Of a DNA stretch of 5,515 bases, positions 1 through 5,364 are shown piece by piece (within the stretch, counting starts at the first letter, position 1; every line of letters begins with the position of its first letter). Source of the stretch: Planctomycetaceae bacterium (GTDB lineage: Bacteria; Planctomycetota; Planctomycetia; Pirellulales; Thermoguttaceae). The stretch lies in NCBI GenBank assembly GCA_031257725.1, contig JAIROD010000292.1:1-5515 (forward strand), given 5' to 3'. Both the position numbers and the translations under genes were made by a program. The notes under the pieces are model-generated. The model ran no database searches and was not told where the DNA came from. It saw nothing but the letters and a program-made list of their open reading frames with translations.

Positions 1-167
1 GTTAGGGACGACATCTTGGTAGAAAACGGTATAACAAAATGATCCGCGTCCCGTAGGGACGCAATATTGGTGAAATTTATGCTTGGTGTTTTTCTACCAA
101 TATTTCGTCCCTAACGGGATGTGCGTTTTTAATCGACATCATTTTCTACCAAGATGTTGTCCCTAAC
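1..167. repeat. Nested inverted cluster of four REP-like palindromic repeats
   Basis: Four copies of one ~25-bp sequence are visible. Two lie on the plus strand (1-26 and 53-75) and two on the minus strand (91-115 and 142-167). The outer pair, 1-26 against 142-167, matches at 25 of 26 positions. The inner pair is less perfect, with an indel near each end. Each unit begins beside a small palindrome of the form GTCCCGTTAGGGAC (seen at 49-61, and on the minus strand around 105-119 and 158-172). The first unit probably extends left of the window. The whole cluster could fold into one long interrupted hairpin. It lies downstream of the MoxR gene, so it could also end or stabilise that transcript. 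Alternating orientation rules out a CRISPR array. Repeats of this kind resemble REP/BIME elements moved by RAYT transposases, but no such gene is present. Confidence 0.75.
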
Positions 168-232
168 GGGACAGAAAAAGGAACATTGACCGCGACTGAA
201 TAGTTACGACTTAACAACAAAACACTCCCTAA

Positions 233-1213
233 CTATTTCACCAGTTCTTTAAGCACTTGATCCGTTGAAATATTTTCTGCCTGACCTTCAAAATTGAGAA
301 TCATTCGGTGACGAAAAACCATTGGGGCGAGAGTTTGGAGGTCTTCGCGGGAGACATTGAAACGCCCATCCAGAATCGCGTTAATTTTGGCACCCAGCAA
401 CAAGGCTTGGGCTCCGCGCGGACTGGCACCGAATCGAATATATTTTTTGACAAACGGAGTTGCGTTAGGGTGATCGGGATGCGTTCCCATACAAAGCGCA
501 ACCGCATAACGGACAATTTCATCAACTACCGGAACTTCTCTTGCAAGTTTGCCCATTTCGAGAACACGATGTATCGGAAATGTCGATTCAATTTTGGGAT
601 TGGCAGAGGTTGTTGTTCGGTCAAGAATGCTCACCATTTCATCCATTGTCGGAAATGGAACAATAATTTTACAGAAAAACCGGTCGAGCTGTGCTTCCGG
701 TAACGGATAAGTTCCTTCCATTTCAAGCGGATTTTGAGTTGCCAACACGAAAAACAAATTTTCAAGCGGATGAGTTACACCGCCCACGGTAACCGAATGT
801 TCCTGCATCGCTTCGAGCAACGCCGATTGTGTTTTGGGAGTCGCCCGATTAATTTCATCCGCCAGAACAATATTAGCAAAAACCGGTCCTCGTTGAAATT
901 CGAATTGCCGATTGCTCTCGTTTTTTTCGCCCATAATATTGGTTCCCGTCAAATCGGCAGGCATTAAGTCCGGTGTAAACTGAATACGGGAGAATTTACC
1001 TTCCACCGCTTCCGACAATGTTCGGACAAGCAATGTTTTTCCAAGTCCCGGAACCCCTTCAAGAAGAACATGACCGCCGGCAATCATTGCAATAATCGTA
1101 TTTCGTATGACTTCGCTTTGACCAACCAATACACGGCTAATCTCTGTTTCAAGTTTTCGGACATCGTCACAAAATCGCTCAAGACGGTTACGTAATTCTT
1201 TTTCTTCAGACAT
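233..1213 (-). CDS. MoxR-family AAA+ ATPase
   Basis: A cytoplasmic AAA+ ATPase of 326 residues, the usual length for the MoxR family, which uses ATP to remodel or help mature partner proteins. Visible motifs in order: Walker A GVPGLGKT (53-60), Walker B ending in DE within NIVLADEINR (114-123), sensor 1 ATQN (158-161), an arginine-finger-like LDRF (176-179), sensor 2 GASPRG (262-267), and the family's C-terminal RHRMILNFEG (301-310). All catalytic residues are present, so it should be active. The ATG at 1211-1213 gives the normal N-terminus. The bases before it are pyrimidine-rich with no Shine-Dalgarno site. MoxR genes usually precede DUF58 and VWA genes; here the 232 bp downstream hold only repeats, so no partner is visible. 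The family call is near certain; the client and pathway cannot be told. Confidence 0.96.
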   Translation of the reverse strand: MSEEKELRNRLERFCDDVRKLETEISRVLVGQSEVIRNTIIAMIAGGHVLLEGVPGLGKTLLVRTLSEAVEGKFSRIQFTPDLMPADLTGTNIMGEKNESNRQFEFQRGPVFANIVLADEINRATPKTQSALLEAMQEHSVTVGGVTHPLENLFFVLATQNPLEMEGTYPLPEAQLDRFFCKIIVPFPTMDEMVSILDRTTTSANPKIESTFPIHRVLEMGKLAREVPVVDEIVRYAVALCMGTHPDHPNATPFVKKYIRFGASPRGAQALLLGAKINAILDGRFNVSREDLQTLAPMVFRHRMILNFEGQAENISTDQVLKELVK

Positions 1214-1303
1214 GGAAATTCGGAAAAAAATGGAATTTGGGAAAAAAATAAGGTTAGAGAGAAAGCAAATCGAAAGACAATATTACCCTCTGAATAGTTT
1301 TAC

Positions 1304-1312
1304 AGTATATCA
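1304..1312 (-). promoter_or_regulatory. Possible extended -10 promoter for the MoxR gene
   Basis: Read on the minus strand, this is TGATATACT, an extended -10 (TGn followed by a 5/6 match to TATAAT). Transcription would start near 1297, about 85 bases before the MoxR start codon. There is no convincing -35 at 17 bp. An alternative pair, TTGAAA (1326-1321) and TAAAAC (1302-1297) with an 18-bp spacer, overlaps it. The region is AT-rich, so chance matches are likely. Confidence 0.3.
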
Positions 1313-1324
1313 GACCTTTTTTTC

Positions 1325-1349
1325 AAACTCTATATTAATATAAGAGTTT
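1325..1349. repeat. AT-rich palindrome upstream of the MoxR promoter region
   Basis: AAACTCT (1325-1331) and AGAGTTT (1343-1349) are perfect inverted arms around the self-complementary ATATTAATAT, with one unpaired A. This gives a near-perfect 25-bp dyad just upstream of the possible extended -10 for the MoxR gene. It could be an operator for a dimeric regulator or simply AT-rich cruciform DNA. It lacks a T-run in the right place to be a good terminator for either strand. Confidence 0.45.
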
Positions 1350-1392
1350 TAAGAAAAAAAATCCCAAAGCGTTGCGGTGATTTTACATAGTT

Positions 1393-1550
1393 GGGAATCT
1401 CTCATCATTCAATTTTTTATTTTCAACCAATTAGTCAATAGTTAACGACGGGGTTTACCCCGTGTTTAGAGGTTAAGCCGAACAACGCGGGGCAAGCCCA
1501 CGCCGTTAACTTTCGGTAAATTCCGAACTATTAGACTATTAGAGATTCCC
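1393..1550. mobile_element. 158-bp MITE-like palindromic element, copy 1
   Basis: The element starts with GGGAATCTCT and ends with its exact reverse complement AGAGATTCCC; the inverted similarity continues imperfectly further inward. Its core is a 70-bp imperfect palindrome running from GTTAAC (1441) to GTTAAC (1510). Each core arm also holds its own small hairpin (ACGGGG-TTTA-CCCCGT, and GGGC-AA-GCCC). A second copy in the same orientation lies at 3102-3259, on the other side of the glycosyltransferase gene. This copy carries an 8-bp tandem duplication, ACTATTAG twice (1527-1542), which the other copy lacks. There is no coding capacity. Terminal inverted repeats plus duplication at two sites suggest a non-autonomous transposable element, but I see no clear target-site duplication here and cannot name the parent transposase. 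Confidence 0.65.
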
Positions 1551-1624
1551 AGATAAAACCACACAAATTAGTGTTCCAAAACAATAAATTTAGAAGCGGC
1601 TGAATAGATACCAAAAAAGATCGC

Positions 1625-1653
1625 TTGATTTTTGGAGCCGGAATCATTAAACT
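1625..1653 (+). promoter_or_regulatory. Possible sigma-70-like promoter for the glycosyltransferase gene
   Basis: TTGATT (1625-1630, 4/6 match to the -35 consensus) is followed after exactly 17 bp by TAAACT (1648-1653, 4/6 match to the -10). Transcription would start near 1660, leaving a short leader of about 37 bases before the ATG at 1697. Spacing and location are good and the hexamers are moderate. Confidence 0.35.
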
Positions 1654-1696
1654 TTGGCATTTTAGAATTATTAAAAAAAGTTAGCAATAAAACGCG

Positions 1697-2953
1697 ATGC
1701 GAAAGAAAATTCTTCAAATTATTCCGACCTTAGATCGTTGTGGAGCGGAAAAACAGATGGTTCTTTTGTCCACTCATCTCCCTAAAGACAAATTTGAGGT
1801 TGAAGTTATTGTTTTAACACGAAGCGGTGCGTTTGAAGAAGAACTTACTGAAGCAAATATTCCAACAACACTAATCGGGAAACGTTTAAAATTTGACCCT
1901 TTTGCCTTAAACCGTCTCAAACGTAAAATCAGAACATTCCAGCCTGATCTGGTTCACACTTGGCTTTTCGCCGCCAACGCTTATGGTCGGAAAGCGGCAA
2001 TTGATTGTGGTGTTCCACATATTGTTGCAGGGGAACGTTGTGTTGATTTGTGGAAAAGTTGGTATCATTTTTATATTGACCGCCGGTTTGCCCAAAAAAC
2101 AGACCGAATTGCAACCAATAGCGAAGGAGTTAAAGATTTTTATGTTCAACACGGTTTGCCGGCAGAAAAATTTGTGGTGATTCCCAACGCCGTTTTGCCG
2201 TCGGAAACAATAATTGCTTCTTCGATTTCTATTTCCGCAAAAGAAATTCTTGAAGAAATAGGAGTTACGAATTTTGAACCAAACGGCGATTATGTACCGG
2301 TTGTTCATTCGGAATATGATTCGGAACGAAAAACTTTTCTTCCGATTGCTCCTGAGTTACGTTTTCGGCAACCGCCGTTTATTATTGGAATCGTTTCCCG
2401 GCTTTGGCAGCAAAAACGAATCCAAGACCTGCTTTGGGTTTTTGAAACTCTTAAATTCGTCAACTTAAATTTTCACGCTATTATTATTGGCGATGGTCCG
2501 GAACGTGATATGTTGCTTCGGTTACGCGATCAGTGGGAACTCTCGGATTGCGTCCATTTTCTTGGTCAGCGTGACGATGTTCCGCGATTTATGACCAATT
2601 TTGATGTTTTACTGAATGGCAGTGCTTATGAAGGGCAATCCAATTCCATTCTTGAAGCAATGGCAATGGGTATTCCTGTTATTGCAACAGATATCCCGGG
2701 CAACCGTGATTTGGTTATTGATGGTGTAACAGGTTTGCTGGTTCCTGACAGTGCTGGAGATTTCCGGTTTCGCCGACGAACCTTTGTTGAGAAAACGATT
2801 TCATTACTTGAAAACGTTGAATTACGAAAAAAAATGGGAACGGCGGCAAAAACACGAATTGCCGAACATTTTACTTTGGAACAAATGATCCAACGATATG
2901 CAGAACTTTATCAAACACTTTGTACCAACCTTGATTCCGATTCTCAATCCTAG
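1697..2953 (+). CDS. GT4-type glycosyltransferase (GT-B fold)
   Basis: A soluble or peripheral 418-residue enzyme that probably transfers a sugar from a nucleotide-sugar donor to a surface polysaccharide or lipid-linked acceptor. The N-terminal domain opens with the GT4 acceptor-side pattern ILQIIPTLDRCGAEKQ (5-20), where the usual GGAE appears as CGAE. The C-terminal Glycos_transf_1 domain shows the phosphate-binding SRLWQQK (234-240, R235 and K240), GDGP (265-268), and the retaining-enzyme E-x7-E motif, E312 and E320, in YEGQSNSILEAMAMG. No transmembrane segment or signal peptide is seen. The stretch between IPN (162-164) and the SRL motif is about 70 residues, roughly 30 longer than I expect for the family. 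The ATG has no clear Shine-Dalgarno site. It stands alone between two copies of the 158-bp element, with no polysaccharide gene cluster in view, so donor and acceptor are unknown. Confidence 0.93.
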   Translation: MRKKILQIIPTLDRCGAEKQMVLLSTHLPKDKFEVEVIVLTRSGAFEEELTEANIPTTLIGKRLKFDPFALNRLKRKIRTFQPDLVHTWLFAANAYGRKAAIDCGVPHIVAGERCVDLWKSWYHFYIDRRFAQKTDRIATNSEGVKDFYVQHGLPAEKFVVIPNAVLPSETIIASSISISAKEILEEIGVTNFEPNGDYVPVVHSEYDSERKTFLPIAPELRFRQPPFIIGIVSRLWQQKRIQDLLWVFETLKFVNLNFHAIIIGDGPERDMLLRLRDQWELSDCVHFLGQRDDVPRFMTNFDVLLNGSAYEGQSNSILEAMAMGIPVIATDIPGNRDLVIDGVTGLLVPDSAGDFRFRRRTFVEKTISLLENVELRKKMGTAAKTRIAEHFTLEQMIQRYAELYQTLCTNLDSDSQS

Positions 2954-3057
2954 TCATAAATTTATCGTTAGCGTTATTTATTGATGTGAATGGTTAAAAA
3001 AAACTGTTATTGGAAAAATACGGCAAAATTTTTAGAAAAAAATTCTAAACAAGATTG

Positions 3058-3086
3058 TTGACGGTTGATTTTGTTTTGAGTAAAAT
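3058..3086 (+). promoter_or_regulatory. Strong sigma-70-like promoter facing the repeat region and porin gene
   Basis: TTGACG (3058-3063, 5/6) and TAAAAT (3081-3086, 5/6) are separated by exactly 17 bp. The start would be near 3093, just before the second 158-bp element. No gene follows until the porin at 3866, so a transcript from here would run through the element and the 21-bp array as a ~770-base leader or a separate non-coding RNA. The rest of 2954-3101 contains only AT-rich sequence and weak stem-loops. Confidence 0.45.
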
Positions 3087-3101
3087 CACGTTTACTTTTT
3101 A

Positions 3102-3259
3102 GGGTACCTCTAATAATTCAATTTTTTATTTTCTGCCCATTAATTAATAAATTAATAGTTAACGACGGGGTTTACCCCGTGTTTTAGGGTTAAGTTGAAC
3201 AACGCGGGGCAAGCCCACGCCGTTAACTTTCGGTAAATTCTGAATTATGAGAGGTTCCC
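3102..3259. mobile_element. 158-bp MITE-like palindromic element, copy 2
   Basis: This is a second copy of the element at 1393-1550, in the same orientation. Its ends are better preserved: GGGTACCTCTAATAATTCA (3102-3120) matches the reverse complement of 3241-3259 at 17 of 19 positions. The 70-bp palindromic core runs from GTTAAC (3158) to GTTAAC (3227) and differs from copy 1 at only a few bases. The two copies have the same total length by coincidence: copy 2 is 8 bp longer on the left flank of the core and 8 bp shorter on the right. The sequence TACTTTTTA just before it resembles TACTTCTTA at 3262-3270 (8/9), a possible target duplication, although two extra bases intervene. There is no coding capacity. 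Confidence 0.7.
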
Positions 3260-3261
3260 AC

Positions 3262-3555
3262 TACTTCTTAATAGGCAATAAATACTTCTTAATAGGTAAT
3301 TAATACTTCTTAATAGGCAATTAGTACGTCTTAATTGGCAATTGAGAAGTATTAATTGGCAATAAAGAAGTATTAATTGACAATTAAGAAGTCTTAATTG
3401 GCAATTAAGAAGTCTTAATCGGTAATAAAGAAGTATTAATCGGCAATAAAGAAGTCTTAATTGGCAATTAAGAAGTCTTAATTGGTAATTAAGAAGTATT
3501 AATTGGCAATAAAGAAGTATTAGTTGGTCGTTAATACGTCTTAAATTGGCAATCC
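3262..3555. repeat. Tandem array of fourteen 21-bp units built on a 15-bp near-palindrome
   Basis: Fourteen consecutive units of exactly 21 bp can be laid out; only the last is degraded, with an extra A. Each unit is a 6-bp spacer plus a 15-mer with consensus TTAATTGGCAATTAA, which is a palindrome around its central base. Some units end in AATAAA instead of AATTAA. The spacer is TACTTC in units 1-3, TACGTC in unit 4, GAAGTA or GAAGTC in units 5-13, and TACGTC in unit 14. TACTTC and GAAGTA are reverse complements, so spacer orientation switches inside the array. A 21-bp period is two helical turns, which would place every palindrome on the same DNA face. It could be an operator or iteron-like protein-binding array, a structured RNA source, or a neutral minisatellite. 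Most forward frames contain stops, so it is not a coding repeat. Confidence 0.9.
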
Positions 3556-3865
3556 ATAGTGGTAACTACTCAGTCACAGGGGCAATCTCGGCGAGTGGTT
3601 GCCTGCCATCGAATGACCAATTTACTGGATAATTACAAAATAAGTAAGATTGGTAAAATATTTGTATTATACGGGATATATCTTAGAAGGAAAAACCAAT
3701 AAAACTTTATTTGCAGATGTTCGATGTAAAGTGATAACGGGAGGAGGGTGTCCTCAGTTGCGCTGGAAATATATCCTGCAATACAGAAAACGGCAAGAGT
3801 ATTTCATGTCAACAAGGGGCAGCCGACACAAATACAGTTTCGTTAAGCACATAGAGGAAAAGCAA
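3556..3865 (+). other. Upstream and leader region of the porin gene, no convincing gene
   Basis: The porin reading frame stays open back to a TTG at 3650, but I see no recognisable protein in that extension and no signal peptide at its start, so I treat it as non-coding. Visible structure includes an inverted repeat GGCAATC/GGTTGCC (3581-3587 and 3597-3603, one G-U pair in RNA) and a small hairpin GAGGA-GGGTG-TCCTC (3741-3755) that buries an AGGAGG sequence. A weak promoter pair, TTTACT (3621-3626) and TAAGAT (3645-3650) with an 18-bp spacer, could serve the porin gene but is not convincing. Confidence 0.45.
3854..3860 (+). promoter_or_regulatory. Shine-Dalgarno site of the porin gene
   Basis: GAGGAAA lies 5 bases before the ATG at 3866. 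It is the only good ribosome binding site in front of any of the four genes here. It decides the start over the in-frame upstream TTG (3650) and ATG (3806), neither of which has a comparable site. Confidence 0.75.
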
Positions 3866-5164
3866 ATGAGAAAATTTATCATGGGATGCCTCGGCGTCGT
3901 CACCGCGATTGTGGTGATACAATTCGCCCTGGCTGAAGTCAAAGCAGGCGTGTTCCAGGATTGCAGTCCGTGTGAGGAAATCTCCGAATGCAATCCGTGT
4001 GACGAGGTCTCCTGCGATCCGTGTGAAGCCATCTGCGGGACTAAAAAGTCAAAATGGTTTGTCAATGGGTATCTCGAAGCCGGATTCTTCGCCACTGAGT
4101 ACGGGCAGAAGAATGTTTACTACCCCAAAACACCCGGTTACAGTCACAACAATGTTGCTTATGGTAATGGCGGCTACAGTTTTCCTTTTTGGGGGGCTAC
4201 TTATAAACCGTTGCAAAACGTCAGCAACACAGGCGGACAATTGAATCAACTGTACCTTTCGGTTGGTAAATCGGTGGACGGCAAGCACGGTTGGGATTTT
4301 GGAGGAACCGTTGATTTTACATTCGGTACTGATGCCGGACTCGTCCAATCCGCCGGTTTGGAATACAGTGCGGGACATGGACCGGATTCGTGGGGAACAG
4401 GCGATTATTACTCCGCGTTTGCCCAAGCGTATTTTGAAGCCGCTTACAAAAAATGGAATGTTAAAGTCGGTAAAGTTTATGCTCCTTTTGGAAGCAATGG
4501 TTATCAATCAACAAGCCGATTCTTCTACTCGTTAGCGGATACTTTCGCGTTTGTTCCTGCAACAGCACTTGGGGCTTATGCCACCTACACCGTCAACGAT
4601 AAACTCAGTGTTTACGGCGGTTGGGTTCAACCTGATCAGTTTGGTGAAACCAGCGATAACAACGCCTTTTTGGGCGGAGCGATCTGGCAAGTTTCCAAAC
4701 GATTGAATGTCCATTACGCTTTAGGAATTGGTAAAAACGATCAAGATAATGCCGACACCGATTATTTCGTCAATTCTTTGGTCGCAACCTATCAACTCAA
4801 CAAAAAGTGGAAATACATCTTTGATTGGAGTTTGGCAAATTACACAGCAGGTGCAACCAATGATCATACGGGTACTTATGGTATCAACAACGAGTTGATT
4901 TATCAGTACAATTCGAAATGGGCTTTTGGTGTTCGAGCCGGTTGGGTACACGAATACAGCAGTGCGGATAACAAATACACCTTCTCTGTTGGAGCCAATT
5001 GGACTCCAACAAAGTGGTTGCTGGTCAAACCAGAATTACGTTATGACAAATATGAAGATGCAACACCATTTAATGTTGTCAATGATGCTGGCTGGTGGCG
5101 AGCACCGGAATTTTGGAAAAACGATCAATTTTCCGGCGGTATCTCAGCGATTGTAAAATTCTGA
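3866..5164 (+). CDS. Outer-membrane beta-barrel porin, BBP2/OmpL-like
   Basis: A secreted 432-residue protein that probably forms a porin in the outer membrane. The N-terminus is a signal peptide: RK, a hydrophobic stretch to about residue 20, then likely cleavage after ALA (21-23) or VKA (25-27). Next comes a cysteine-rich segment (33-57), then a barrel from about residue 64 with many alternating aromatic/polar strands and Gly/Asn/Asp-rich turns. GKVYAPFGSNGYQST (202-216) and the following FFYSLADTFAFVPATALGAYATYT resemble the family's conserved GKxYxPFG region. The protein ends in phenylalanine (IVKF), the usual last residue recognised by the BAM machinery. The start is set by the GAGGAAA site and the signal peptide; a longer frame from 3650 is disfavoured. 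The gene is monocistronic, ending in strong hairpins. Substrate specificity cannot be read. It looks intact. Confidence 0.88.
   Translation: MRKFIMGCLGVVTAIVVIQFALAEVKAGVFQDCSPCEEISECNPCDEVSCDPCEAICGTKKSKWFVNGYLEAGFFATEYGQKNVYYPKTPGYSHNNVAYGNGGYSFPFWGATYKPLQNVSNTGGQLNQLYLSVGKSVDGKHGWDFGGTVDFTFGTDAGLVQSAGLEYSAGHGPDSWGTGDYYSAFAQAYFEAAYKKWNVKVGKVYAPFGSNGYQSTSRFFYSLADTFAFVPATALGAYATYTVNDKLSVYGGWVQPDQFGETSDNNAFLGGAIWQVSKRLNVHYALGIGKNDQDNADTDYFVNSLVATYQLNKKWKYIFDWSLANYTAGATNDHTGTYGINNELIYQYNSKWAFGVRAGWVHEYSSADNKYTFSVGANWTPTKWLLVKPELRYDKYEDATPFNVVNDAGWWRAPEFWKNDQFSGGISAIVKF
3959..4036 (+). repeat. In-gene tandem repeat encoding the porin's Cys-x2-Cys segment
   Basis: Two 27-bp units and a third, shortened unit (3959-3985, 3986-4012, 4013-4036) share the block ATCCGTGTGA or its variant AGTCCGTGTGA. 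They encode DCSPCEEIS, ECNPCDEVS and CDPCEAIC. Seven cysteines (33, 36, 42, 45, 50, 53, 57) fall between the signal peptide and the barrel, among acidic residues. This could bind metal, form disulfides, or link the porin to another envelope protein. The repeated DNA suggests growth by unit duplication. Confidence 0.8.
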
Positions 5165-5169
5165 TCAAA

Positions 5170-5194
5170 CGTTTTTCTTGCACTACGAAAAACG
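5170..5194 (+). terminator. First hairpin after the porin stop codon
   Basis: CGTTTTTC (5170-5177) and GAAAAACG (5187-5194) form a perfect 8-bp stem with a 9-base loop, starting 6 bases after the TGA. No T-run follows, so it more likely protects the mRNA 3' end or assists the stronger terminator just downstream than terminates by itself. Confidence 0.45.
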
Positions 5195-5201
5195 ATTTAA
5201 T

Positions 5202-5240
5202 GATGAAAAGCCTGCCTTTTGGTAGGCTTTTCGTCATTTT
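5202..5240 (+). terminator. Rho-independent terminator of the porin gene
   Basis: A 15-bp stem (5202-5216 with 5221-5235, two G-U pairs in RNA) closes a TTTT loop and contains AAAGCCT/AGGCTTT. ATTTT follows. It is a strong bidirectional-looking hairpin 37 bases past the stop codon, and it separates the porin from the next gene. Confidence 0.85.
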
Positions 5241-5290
5241 CCGTTTACTGTATCGCCCTTTGAATTCGCCATTGTCTCCATTATTAACTA

Positions 5291-5319
5291 TTAACTATAA
5301 ACTATTAATCGATTATAAT
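5291..5319 (+). promoter_or_regulatory. Promoter of the gene beginning at 5365
   Basis: A perfect TATAAT (5314-5319) lies 17 bp after TTAACT (5291-5296, 4/6 match to the -35). Transcription would start near 5326, about 39 bases before the ATG. The surrounding DNA is rich in CTATTAA-type direct repeats (AAACTATTAA at 5299-5308 and 5332-5341), so the AT-rich background raises the chance of an accidental match. Confidence 0.5.
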
Positions 5320-5364
5320 TATTACTTCCGTAAACTATTAACTCTTAACGATTAACTAAAAAAA

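Noticed and set aside
1..167. CRISPR array from the four similar repeats.
   Set aside because: The copies alternate in orientation, have unequal gaps and are palindromic at their ends. No cas gene is present.
199..237. Inverted repeat AATAGTTA/TAACTATT spanning the MoxR stop codon as a terminator.
   Set aside because: Only 8 AT-rich pairs with a 23-base loop and no T-run on the minus strand.
308..967. Plus-strand open frames across the MoxR gene.
   Set aside because: They are shadows of the minus-strand gene, which has full AAA+ motifs.
3031..3049. TTTAGAA/TTCTAAA stem-loop as a terminator of the glycosyltransferase gene.
   Set aside because: A short AT-only stem with no T-tract after it; likely chance in AT-rich sequence.
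1393..3259. Composite transposon carrying the glycosyltransferase gene.
   Set aside because: There is no transposase, and the flanking elements are too small to be insertion sequences. The flanking pair is reported only as a MITE-like arrangement.
3262..3555. Coding repeat: one reverse frame through the array reads as a Leu-rich 7-residue repeat without stops.
   Set aside because: No start codon or ribosome site leads into it, the composition is low-complexity, and the frame ends in the adjacent element. The openness follows from a 21-bp (7-codon) period.
3262..3555. CRISPR array from the 21-bp regular repeats.
   Set aside because: Whole units are repeated with no unique spacers; the 6-bp gaps are too short and nearly constant.
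3650..3865. Longer porin start at TTG 3650 (504 residues).
   Set aside because: The internal ATG at 3866 has a proper Shine-Dalgarno site and begins a clear signal peptide; the extension would bury it.
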